Of a DNA stretch of 64,000 nt, positions 22,536 to 32,519 are shown piece after piece. The notes beneath the pieces were generated by a model. It searched no databases. It worked only from the letters and a program-made list of their open reading frames with translations, and was not told the DNA's origin. Numbering within the stretch: the first letter of the stretch is position 1; every line of letters begins with the position of its first letter. Source of the stretch: Plantago major (taxonomy: Eukaryota; Streptophyta; Magnoliopsida; Lamiales; Plantaginaceae); NCBI GenBank assembly GCA_026545765.1, contig CM048840.1, positions 1,943,265 to 2,007,264 of the forward strand, given 5' to 3'. The position numbers and the translations under genes were made by a program.

Positions 22536-24528
22536 ATGCCGCGCCAAAGGAAGTCCACATACCTTCCTCCCGGGTTTAGGGGTGCTAGTCCAGCGGGTTC
22601 TAGTAGTACCCCAGCTAGTCATGGTAGTCCTCTCGATCGTTGGATACGACATTGGGGAAGCGTGACCCGTGTACCAGAGACTCCACCGGCCTACACGGCT
22701 TCTGCTCCTGGTGACTACCCCTATGACGGGTGTCCGTACTTGACGTTGACGGACGGTGCTACATTTCAGGGGAAACCGGTGTTGTTCCCCAATGGCAGGA
22801 ACAGGTAAGTATTATGGAGTTGTAGAACATACACTTAAGATAAATATATGTTACATGATTTTACTAATGAATATTTGTTTCTTGTTTTGTCTCATTGATA
22901 ACAAGTTTTGGCCTCCGGATGCCTCGGACAAACTAGGCAAAATCTTCGTGGGGGAGATGCCGGGGAGGCGAAGTGGTCAAACGTCCGGACGGATGAAGCA
23001 CTTTTACTTGACGAATCAGCGTAAGCTTAAATGTTACAATGAATGCTTTATTTGTTCTTTTAATCATTGTGTTAATGTGTGTGGTATGTTTGCCACTATA
23101 TCTGTGAGTGGTATGTTAGCCACTAAGCTTGTTTTGATGTGTTAGTCACCATTTATGAACTTGTTGTGTTGTTTGAGTGGTATGTTAGCCACTGAACTTG
23201 GGTGATATGTTAGTCACCATTGTGTTAGTCAATTTTAGGACAATTTGAGTGGTATGTTAACCACTGAGCTTGTTTTGATGTGTTAGTCACCATTTATGAA
23301 CTTGTTGTGTTGTTTGAGTGGTATGTTAGCCACTGAACTTGGGTGATATGTTAGTCACCATTGTGTTAGTCAATTTTAGGACAATTTGAGTGGTATGTTA
23401 GCCACTGAGCTTGTTTTGATGTGTTAGTCACCATTTATGAACTTGTTGTGTTGTTTGAGTGGTATGTTAGCCACTGAATTGAATTGTTGTAGGACTACTA
23501 CATTTCAGTTTCATTTGAGTGTTATATTTAAATTGTTATCTTTCTTTATACTAGTGTAATTTTTACTTTGAATGGAATTGTTGTAGAAGGACTATTTCAT
23601 TCCCAATGCTTCAGTGTCCCAGTTGTACACCGTTTTCGAGACTTTAGGGTCCGACATCTACAGGAAAATGGTCTACAAAATGAAGGAGACACGCAGGCAG
23701 CCAACTTGGGTGGGGGATGACGAGTGGGCACTGTGGTTGACGTACTGGAATGATCCCTTCGTCCAGGATCAAGCGTCTGAAACGAACAAAACCGTTTATG
23801 CGAGCCGCATGTAATGGCACGCCCGGACATCACTATGGGTCGCGATGTTGTTATTCTGAGATCACGTGATGGAGGTTAGTAAATATGTTGTTTATGACTT
23901 GGAATATGATACATAACGCTTTTAGCTTTCATTTCAATCAACTAACTACTTGTTTGCATATGTTTTTTAGGCCAATAGAGGGCCCAAGAGTGCTCTGTAC
24001 CACTTCAAGAAATAAGTCAAGAATGGCATATGGATGACGTGAGGGCGAGCGTATTGCGTGCGTTCTTTCTTAAGGTTAACATGTGTATTTGAGTATTTTA
24101 AAGTGATTCCTAAAATTGCATCTCATTTCGTATGCAACCAACAATTGCAGAGTGAGGTCGAGAGGAGGATGGACGAGAGGATGATCGACGGTCATGAGCT
24201 GTCAATTGAAGAGCAAGACCAGATCTTCTTCAAGGTCAACCCAATGGACAGCAAGGGTCGAATGTATGGATTGGGAAGTTTGGGCCCTTCCATGAGTTCT
24301 GGTAGCTTTTCAGTGTCCCAGGGATCAGGATCGCGATCTAACCTCTACACGTAGCAGCAGGTTAACGAGATGATGACTCCTCTCCAACAGGAAATAGCTG
24401 CGACCAAGGCAGCTTACGAGCAAGTGCTTGAGGAACAGGCTCGTATGGCCCAACGGATGGACGCTTTGACCCAGATGTTCAGTAGCTCTTCCCAGTCTCA
24501 CCCACCGCCTCCTCCCGATTATTCTTAG
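22536..24528 (+). pseudogene. tnpA-like CACTA gene, disrupted
   Basis: Coding blocks in order are 22536-22804 (start PRQRKSTYLPPGFRGASP, later CPYLTLTDG), about 22907-23020 (FWPPDASDKLGKIFVGEMPG), about 23587-23813 (YFIPNASVSQLYTVFETLGS) and about 24150-24528 (EVERRMDERMIDGHELSIE, ending in a coiled-coil tail with QQEIAATKAAYEQVLEEQAR). This resembles the plant 'Ptta/En/Spm transposase' family that binds subterminal repeats. Splice sites are present after the first block, but phases do not fit across the next junction. In-frame stops (TAA after YASRM, TAG after SNLYT) interrupt it. Probably non-functional. Confidence 0.7.
23105..23480 (+). repeat. ~141-bp tandem repeat of hairpins in the CACTA intron
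   Basis: Nearly three copies of a 141-142-bp unit (unit starts 23105, 23247 and 23388). Each contains GTGGTATGTTAGCCAC and GTGATATGTTAGTCAC, two short hairpins sharing the same 8-nt loop. The array lies between the second and third coding blocks of the tnpA-like gene. A related 97-bp array occupies the equivalent place in the other CACTA element. Confidence 0.9.
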
Positions 24529-25254
24529 TTACATCAGACTTGTTATGGATAATTTGACACTATTTCACCTTCTAATTCTTGTTTCGGATTATTTGTAGAT
24601 AATTTATATTATTTCGGATATATTAATGCAATTTAATTATTTTGGGTATATTATCTATGACTATATTATGTGAAAAAACAGGTGAAACAGAAATATTAAA
24701 AAAAAAAAAAATTTAAACAGTGAATTTAGCGACGGAAAAAAATCCGTCGCTAAATTCACGAACTAAGGCGAATTAGCCCGTTGAAATTTAGCGACGGATT
24801 TTTTCCGTCGCTAAAAGTCGGCTTAGTGTTGGGATTTAGCGACGGAACAAATCCGTCGCTAAATCCCGTCTCTAATTAGCGACGGATACTAAATCTGTCG
24901 CCAATGCGGACGGACTGGTCAACGGATTAATCCGTCACCAGTTCGTCGTTATTTAGCGACGGAATATCTATCCGTCGCCAATAAAAATTGTGACGGCTGT
25001 TTTGGAGACGGAGGGTTATACGTCGCTAAGGATTTAGCGACGGATCGGCCCAGTTTTAGCGACGGAATTATCCGTCGCTAAAACTCATTTTTTTTGTAGT
25101 GGTTCTTAAAACTCGTTTATTGAAATCATACGGATACAACATCACAACATTACAATCCTAATACATGATTGAAATTGAAAACACACAACATCATACAACA
25201 TTGAAATCCTACTTGAAAAGAAATGAAAGCACACAACAACAAACATAGAAGGAA

Positions 25255-26300
25255 TCACATTCCGAACTCGGACTTCAGCTTCTGCAGGATAGCATGCTCC
25301 ATCGGTGTCAAGTTGCCATACTTGTTTTGGAGCTCGATCATCATTTGGTAATTCCCCAACGTAGCAGCTTCATGTTGACTCTCAGCAAGCATTCTCGTAT
25401 CCTCAGACTTCTTCTCCGCCTTCATTCGCATCACTTCAAGCTTCCTCTCCTCAAACTCAAGCCTCCGCCTCGACACTTTCTTTCCTCAATCTTCCTCATT
25501 TTAAGCTCAAGCCTCTTCTCCTCAATTGTATTCATGCCTTGGAAGGATTCATTCAAACCGTCCATCATCGAGGTTCCACTCGAACCCCCCTGCTTTTGGA
25601 AGGCCTTTGCCTTATCACGACCTATAGTAACTTGATGCAATTTCGCTCCCATCATCATTGCAGTCCAAAACCCTTTTGGTACCGCTCCCACCACTAACCT
25701 CAACATTGATAGCCTCGTCAACTGATCCACCACCATATGCCCGAGGTTGCATGGCGATTTCACCGGTTGCCTTTGGTGAAATTCATGTGAGATTGCCATT
25801 GCGGATAGTGCCTCATTGCTTCCCAACAATGCATGTTATTAAACTTACTGCCCTGCCTTTGTTTGTGTAGCTTTTTTGCCATGTTGATAACATCATCGTC
25901 ATTGTAACCGCTTTTATATCCAATACATCTTTCCGCATCATCATAAGCTGAGACAAAGTGGTTTACATCTTCTTTCATCCGAGTCCACCTACCACGTAGT
26001 GATTTTGCAATTCGAGGTGTGAGACCGGTAAGAGGATGGCCATCTCTAATGTTTTGCTCCCAGATTTCCTGAACTTCCACAAACATCGAAGTGTACGTGC
26101 GGTTGGTGGCTTTCACCAGATCCTCACTTAACGACATGAAAATCTGGATGAGAGCACGATCCTCCTCTTCAGAGAACGAATTCCTTGACCCATCCTTTTC
26201 TTGCTCTTTCCCCGCGGTTGAGGCTGCCTTTTTTCCAGTAGGCTTGCGAGGTTTCCTTCCTTTCCCTTTTGTCGTAGGTTCCGGTTGAGCCTCCTAATGC
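25255..26300 (-). pseudogene. Harbinger ORF1 (Myb/SANT-like, NAM-associated), frameshifted
   Basis: Minus-strand frames give an N-terminal basic stretch (TTKGKGRKPRKPTGKKAAST), SANT-like NSFSEEEDRALIQIF, then WTRMKEDVNHFVSAYDD with KLHKQRQGSKFNNMHCWEAM, then IGRDKAKAFQKQG, and a charged coiled-coil tail ending LKSEFGM. This order is typical of the 'glutathione S-transferase T3-like' Myb/SANT proteins of plant Harbinger elements, which in active systems assist the transposase with DNA binding. The reading frame changes at about 25760-25830 and again at about 25431-25476, so no single protein can be made. The matching transposase is absent nearby. Confidence 0.75.
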
Positions 26301-26416
26301 ACTCGGATTAATGTGAGTAACTTTGGATAAGTTGAAGAGTCTGGGTTGTATGGATTGTAGCATCCGGTCGTATCGTAGAATGAAGGTTCCGGTTGGCCTT
26401 TGGGTGAGATGGGGAT

Positions 26417-26926
26417 TTGTAATACCCCAAAGTTTCAGATAGAGATTAAAATAATTAAGCGCTACCGATACCAATAATATGCTTTTTTTTTCTTTCGAGA
26501 ATACATCTATAATAACTCTCAAACTAAAGTCTGTGATTAATTTGTACAAATCGTATGATGGGTCAGTATTATACCTCGGGGAAAAATATAAAATAAAGAC
26601 TGAAGATCTCAATTTGAAACATCTAACCACAAAATCCCAATCCAACTCCTCCAACAAGGTAAAGATAAAAAGCTGTGAATTACAATTACAGTTTATTACC
26701 CGGTTAATAATTTGACTACCAAAAACCTTCCAAAATTATTGGAACCCTAGCATTGAAGTTTCCTTGGACCCCAAAACCAAAAATCTTCCTCCTCCTTCTT
26801 CTTCTTCCTTATCGTGTTCACCACGAATTTCTCGAATGCTCTTCCACTCTCCATGACCCCTTCCTTGTATGGAAGCAGCACCAATCCTGAACCCTCAACG
26901 AAATCACCAATCCCTAGCTCTCTTCA
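26417..26926 (+). promoter_or_regulatory. Upstream region of the mitoferrin gene
   Basis: No separate gene is seen. The CT-rich stretch from about 26765 (CCTCCTCCTTCTTCTTCTTC) looks like the leader. I could not fix a clear TATA box. Confidence 0.4.
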
Positions 26927-29900
26927 ATGGCCACAGACGCTTCTCCCAAATTCCAAAACACCGATCTCATCCACGCGCCGCCTCCGCCCGAATTCCGCCC
27001 CCAACTCACCGCCGAGGCCCCTCACGACGGCCTCCACTTCTGGCAGTACATGATCGCCGGCTCAATCGCCGGCATGGTTGAGCACATGGCGATGTTTCCC
27101 GTCGATACTGTTAAAACACAGATGCAAGCCCTAGGTTCCTGCCCAATTAGAACTGCCAGTGTCAATCAAGCTCTCCAATCGATTCTCAAGACCGACGGAG
27201 TCAGAGGCTTGTATCGAGGTATTGGAGCTATGGGGCTTGGTGCTGGACCGGCTCACGCCGTTTACTTCTCCGTTTACGAGATGTGTAAGGAGCGGTTTTC
27301 CTGTGGGGATTCGGGTAATTCGATGGCTCATGCTGCTTCTGGAGTTTGTGCTACTGTTGCTAGTGATGCGGTTTTGACGCCTATGGATATGGTGAAGCAG
27401 AGGTTGCAGCTGCATAGTAGTCCGTATAGTGGTGTGGTGGACTGTGTGAGGAGGGTGATGAGGGAGGAGGGTTTTCGGGCGTTTTATGCATCGTATAGGA
27501 CTACTGTGTTGATGAATGCGCCCTTCACTGCGATTCACTTTGCCACATATGAGGCTGCGAAGAAAGGTTTGACGGAGATTTCACCCGAGAGTGTGAGTGA
27601 TGAGAAGACTTTGCTTGTTCATGCTACGGCTGGAGCAGCAGCTGGGGCTTTGGCGGCTGGCTTGACCACGCCTTTTGATGTGGTTAAGACTCAATTACAA
27701 TGCCAGGTATTTGCATTGGTTTCCATTTTTTTTTTTTTTTTGCAATTAAGATTTGTGTGTTCAGATAATAGTAGTATGCATTTTTTGGTACCAAATTTCA
27801 TTCCTGTGAACTTGCTGTGTGATGTGCTATATGTGAAAGCATTGCTACATAAGGGAACAATGTGGAGTCTATCTTAGTTGTGACCTTTGTTTTCTGGTGG
27901 AGTGTTGAAGCATTAGTGTTCTATACTAGCTTCTATGGTGATTCTGCCTCAGTTTCTGAATGCTTCAACTTATTCTTGAATTTATGTTTGCTTACTTGTG
28001 TAATCAATGTCATAAGATTCGTACGGTCTTATGACCGATTTGTTTCGGTAGAATCTGTGTTTGATTATAAGAAAATTAATGCCTTTGTATACAGAACTTA
28101 AGGATGACTTAGTGAGCGATAATTTATCACGAAAGAGAGTTTTGAGAGGCATACAGTGTAATTGTCTGACCTGGTTTAGTGATGTTGTGTAAGTGGGAAT
28201 TTCGTGACCAAAGAAACACTCCATATAATTTTGGAATCAAACAATTTAAATATTAAGCCCAAGTGTACAGGCAGTATTATGAAAGCCAAATATATTGGAG
28301 AATACAAATCAAAAGTTTGTCATGTAACCCAATTGGGACAGGGCATCACAATCACCCTCCTGAATCGCATGACGTACTCGTCACACAAACCATTCATCTG
28401 TGCTAGATTCTTGAGGTGACTTGGATGCGGTCAAGAGGTGGCTATTACTGCTTCTTTTGATATAATAACTCATTCAGTGTAATGCTTAAGCTCAATTTTA
28501 CAAGTTGTAGCCCCCAAATCATAACTTCATCTTTGTATCATGCGAGATAGGGTATAACAGTGAGATCCAATATTGAGTTATCTTTTTCTGTACTTAATAT
28601 TGGTTTTTATTCCTGAGCTTACATGATATGAATTTAAAAGGGCATTTGATGAGTAATTGCAATCAAAGATCTTATTATTCTATGTTGTGTTTGGAAATTT
28701 ACATTGCTCTCGCAGAGTGTAGAAGATAGGTTAGTTATAAGAGTGTCAAATGCACCACAAACATTCTTACACCCTAAGAACAAACTTCTCAAGCAGAATA
28801 GCACATAATCATATAGCTAGTATATGGCTTTGCTGACTTGCTGCAAGCTTGTATCAGTAGCTAGAGAAACACCCTTGCATGGAGATATCTTAATGGAGTG
28901 TCTCAAACTCAAGAGGCTAACTTTGGGCAATTGATAAATGGATTGAAGATATCAAGGAAGTATGTCCTGCACGAGAAATCTAGTTCATTAATGCTAAACA
29001 TGCCCTTAACATATCTAGTATGATCGTGCCTTTCATAGATATGTATATATAGTATATTATCTGTTACACACGCGTGTCATGTTTCCTTTTATATATATAC
29101 TTCGCTGCCCAAAGTGTTTTCTACCTGATATCTAGTTACTTAAACCTCCCCAAAATCTCATCTTCCCGTTGTGCTGGGCCCAGATGTTAATAGGAAACTA
29201 TATAAATAATTAGAAGAATTTAGAAAATATATGGTGAAATGAATAGAAGTATGAGAGAGCATAAATAAAGTATGATTGAGAATAAAGAAAGTAGGAGAGA
29301 GATTCTTCATTTTAGTATAGAAAGATGAGATTGTGACAAACAAAAAAGGAAACTGGGAAGATGTGATCGGGATGGAGCGAGTATTATACAGGAGCCTCCC
29401 TCTTGAAGGTACCGATTCTAAGTAATGCTTGCGCCCCAGTGAAAACTTTGATTGGACTATAATATTGAGCATATCCTTCTGCACTCTATCTCATTTAGAA
29501 GCTGTTCGTTTTTTTATTGTGGCAGGCTTTTGCTAGCTCAGTGAGCCTTGAATTGCAGAATTCGTTTGATTTGCTTTTGTCCGTATAGAAATAACTTAGT
29601 CTATTTGATCTGAGCGGCTGAAGAAAAAGTGGTCTGTCACAGAATTATGCCCGAGTAGCGCATGGTTATAATAAGATATTTACTTAAACAAGGTTCCTAG
29701 GCCAATAGTTTGAATCACTTACTGTTTTGTATTAGTAATTCATTGTTATGCTATAAAATGATGTTTTCCTGTTATTTGGTTCTCAACAAGATTGTATTCT
29801 GACATGATTTCTTCATCTTATGCAGGGTGTATGTGGATGCGATAGATTTGTTAGTGGTTCAATTAGTGATGTGGTTAAAACAATAATAAAGAAAGATGGG

Positions 29901-30041
29901 TACAGTGGTCTTATGAGAGGATGGTTGCCTAGAATGCTCTTCCATGCTCCTGCGGCTGCAATTTGCTGGTCCACTTACGAAGCCGCCAAAACCTTCTTCC
30001 AAGACCAAAACCTGAGTGAAAGCAGTGGCAATGTGACTTAG
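26927..30041 (+). CDS. MIT1: Mitoferrin-like mitochondrial iron carrier (MIT1/MIT2 type)
   Basis: Exons 26927-27706 and 29826-30041 are separated by a 2.1-kb phase-0 intron and give 331 residues. Three mitochondrial-carrier repeats are visible through their signatures: FPVDTVKTQ (P58), TPMDMVKQR (P152) and TPFDVVKTQ (P249). Typical mitoferrin features include GSIAGMVEHMAMFP, GAGPAHAVYF, ASYRTTVLMNAPFTAIHF, and CQGVCGCDRF across the splice. The protein imports iron across the inner mitochondrial membrane for Fe-S cluster and haem synthesis. It agrees closely with my recollection of Arabidopsis MIT1/MIT2 (At2g30160/At1g07030); I cannot separate the paralogues. The intron sits directly after LQCQ. 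No defects are seen. Confidence 0.93.
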
Positions 30042-31030
30042 ACAAATATGGCAGATAGGTTATACTTTTCTCAGTTTGTTGTATGATTGATATAGGCGAG
30101 CAAAATTGCAGGAATCCGGTGAGTTATTCTGACAGCTCATGATCTCGCCTAGACAAAAGCGAAGAGGTTGTACACCAGGAGCTATTTATTTAGTTTTTTT
30201 TCCCAGTGTAATAATTCTTATAATTTGGAATAATTTGGTCGATGTAGTATTCAGAGTTATTTATTCGATTGTTTTAGATATTCATATTTTTCGCATTTTT
30301 TATTGCACATGGGCTGTGTTTACCAGATCAGAGCATACTCACAAGAGCTTGTAGAATTCACAGTTTTGATAATCAAAGTGTTGGTGAGACTTTTGTGGTG
30401 ATGTTCTTTGCAGACTTTGCTAAGTTATTCTTATTCTTGGCTTTCAACGTTAAAGATCGATAGCAAGTGAAACCTCTAGCCATGGCCTGAAAATTTTGCC
30501 ATGTTGCCACTTAATCTTACCCTCTCAAGTCTAGTGCTACTCCATACCGATGGCACTCTGGCTATTGCCATTGAGCTTGATATCTATGTACTGATTCTTT
30601 TATACAGCATCAATCCACCTCTTTGATTTCGGAGCAACTTTTCCATGGATTGCATCTATAGCAGCTTATGGCTTCACATTATACACTTCACTTGCACTCT
30701 GTGTCAACACGGCTTTTTGGTACTCCAGTTTACAATAGCTTATAAGCACCTAGAAAGGGCATTTCTACCTTCCCTAGATTATACTCCGCAAACCTCCAGA
30801 GATTTATTTGTTCTCATTATCTTCCCCCATATGGAGGGGGGTGGAAGAAGGAAGCTCGAACGGGAAGCAAAAAAGAAGAATCTCTTAAAACGGCTCGTAG
30901 TAAATACAATTTCCAGTAGTAGCCAGTGGGCGCAGGCAGAGACGAGGCGACAGAGCCAGATTCACTCTGGAAAACATATTTCCATAACCAGTACGATCAG
31001 AAATGCAAACCAGCAAGTTGATTTCAACAA
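30042..31030. other. Spacer between mitoferrin and tRNA-Gly
   Basis: Holds the mitoferrin 3' end. No other gene is supported; the open frame running into the tRNA is fortuitous. Confidence 0.6.
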
Positions 31031-31101
31031 GCACCAGTGGTCTAGTGGTAGAATAGTACCCTGCCACGGTACAGACCCGGGTTCGATTCCCGGCTGGTGC
31101 A
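31031..31101 (+). tRNA. tRNA-Gly(GCC)
   Basis: 71 nt with acceptor stem GCACCAG/CTGGTGC, D-arm TGGTCTAGTGGTAGAAT (box A), anticodon GCC at 31063-31065 in CCCTGCCACGG, and T-arm GGGTTCGATTCCC (box B). A 7-nt T-run follows two bases downstream and would terminate polymerase III. All stems pair, so this looks like a working nuclear gene. Confidence 0.95.
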
Positions 31102-31356
31102 TCTTTTTTAACTCATTTTTTATTTCTAAAAAATGAATGATCTTCTTAAACCCCTCTACTTAGACACGCTGTAAAGAATATTTTGAATGGAACGATTATT
31201 GGTGTATATTATGGATTTGCTTTGGTAACATTCTTTTAATGACTGCAACAACTTATTTATAGTTCAACCAACATATGGAATATAGAAGAATTTTGGCGTG
31301 TTAGCTATCATTTATATTTAGGCTTTGAGTTATCTCTCTTTCAACAAATATCATAT

Positions 31357-31951
31357 ATGCTCGCAAAAATCCAGTCTGACATGAACACTGCAACAACAAC
31401 TCCAGCTGAACAACAACAATCCATGGCAGGTAAGTAATTTTCGTTCCTCCTTCATCCCTCACAAAACATCTTTCAACTGATACTCAATCAATCGCTTGGC
31501 AGATAACAACGACGTCAGAAGCGATTCCGACACCGATCCGGAAGATTCACCCGAATACTACCAACCAATATCCGCCGTCGACGCATATTCCTCCGATGAA
31601 GACGGCGGCGAATTGCACAACCAGCTGCCGAACGGCTACTACGCTCCAATGGAGCACGAATTGTCCTCGCTCGATCTAAGCGACGACGAAGAAGATAAAG
31701 CTGACGAAGAGATAGAGAGGATGCGGGTAGCCGAGATTGAGAGAGCAATGAGAGAAGACCAGAGGCGGCGATCCGCTCCTATGACGGCGGAGAACGCCGG
31801 TAGAGTGAGGGAGGCGATGCGTGGGGTTCAATTTGGCGGACCTCCTCCTCAGTGGGCGGTTCGGGTCACTGATGATGAGTGGATAGACCAGATCCGGAAT
31901 CGGTTGAGAAGCAGATTGCAATCTGCTGCAGATTCTTCATCGTTATCCTGA
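31357..31951 (+). CDS. Small acidic MEA1-like protein (male-enhanced antigen 1 family)
   Basis: Exons 31381-31429 and 31503-31951 (GT/AG intron of 73 bp, phase 1) give 165 residues from ATG 31381; an in-frame ATG at 31357 would add eight. The second exon has no ATG near its start, so the first exon is needed. The N-terminal half is Ser/Asp/Glu-rich and contains YYQPISAVDAYSSDED; the middle is a charged helix (EIERMRVAEIERAMREDQRR). The C-terminal third, APMTAENAGRVREAM followed by PPQWAVRVTDDEWIDQI, fits the conserved end of MEA1 proteins as I remember them (P-M...V...M.G......WA......W). No biochemical function is known to me for the plant members. It is convergent with MCAT. Confidence 0.75.
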
Positions 31952-32519
31952 TAAGAAACTTTTTTACTTGCTTTTCTGTTAATTGGGATTGAAGCTTGTT
32001 TGCTTGAAGAATCCAGAATTGTTACCTCACCAGGTGACCTTTTTTTTACATTCTGATTCCTCATTTTTGTTTCTGCAGTTCTGTTAGATTTCATTTTTCG
32101 GTTTCATAGTCGGTCTCCGTCTTCTGGTTCGAGCATTATACATTTATACTGGATAATTGTCCAGGACTTGGAACAAGGAAATTGAAGCCTTAGTGCATTG
32201 TAGTTCAGCTAATCGCTGCTAGTTCGCATCTAGTAGCAGAGTCTGCTTGGGCGATATTAGCTAGTCACGGAGAAGAGTCTGCAGTAGTTCAAATTGCAGC
32301 TTTCATATCTTCAAGTACTAAATGGATACTTTCACATTAAACAAGAACCCAAAGTTTTACAACAAAACGACGTATATCTATTGCTATTACATTTACTGCT
32401 CATGCTCAAAATTGAAGGTACTAGGGATACACTTTTAAATAGTGATTAAACTAGCAACATGCTCTTGAATCTGAGAGACAGAATAGAACAAGGCTCACAA
32501 CAGAGTAAACCAGAGATGC
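31952..32519. other. Convergent intergenic spacer
   Basis: Shared 3' flank of the MEA1-like gene (+) and MCAT (-). No gene is seen. Confidence 0.6.

Larger units (their letters stand above)
21345..25101 (+). mobile_element. CACTA (En/Spm) deletion derivative, 3.76 kb
   Basis: Ends are CACTACAAGAAA (21345) and the inverted TTTTTGTAGTG (25101), flanked by GTT on both sides (21342-21344 and 25102-25104). Both ends hold arrays of GCGACGGA/TCCGTCGC motifs in alternating orientation, the expected binding sites for a TnpA-type protein. Inside are a stub of the tnpD start (about 22428-22455, reading DRSWMYRRI) and a broken tnpA-like gene. The large tnpD transposase is missing. The 5' untranslated region is homologous to that of the CACTA element at 44356-51914, so both belong to one family. 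Confidence 0.9.
21079..26416 (-). mobile_element. Harbinger-like relic, split by a CACTA insertion
   Basis: Sequence at 21079 (CCACTCCCAATGGGTC, then GTGAATAGTGG motifs) resembles terminal regions of plant Harbinger MITEs, and 25102-26416 carries a broken Myb/SANT-like ORF1 on the minus strand. The CACTA element 21345-25101 lies between, with a clean 3-bp duplication, so the two parts were once continuous. No second terminus was found near 26.4 kb, and no transposase is present, so the relic is truncated. Boundaries are approximate. Confidence 0.5.

Noticed and set aside
23105..23480. CRISPR-like regular repeats
   Set aside because: Repeats and spacers are both conserved between units and lie in a plant transposon intron; this is a minisatellite, not a CRISPR array.
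29158..29484. 108-residue minus-strand frame in the mitoferrin intron
   Set aside because: Low-complexity sequence. The GGGATGGAGCGAGTA at its edge hints at a decayed Stowaway, but no partner end could be aligned.
30645..31136. 163-residue open frame ending over the tRNA-Gly
   Set aside because: It runs through a tRNA gene and has no family similarity; a chance frame.
31496..31502. Start of the MEA1-like frame at TTG before the second exon
   Set aside because: This is the end of an intron (...TTGGCAG). The true start lies in the upstream exon at 31381 or 31357.
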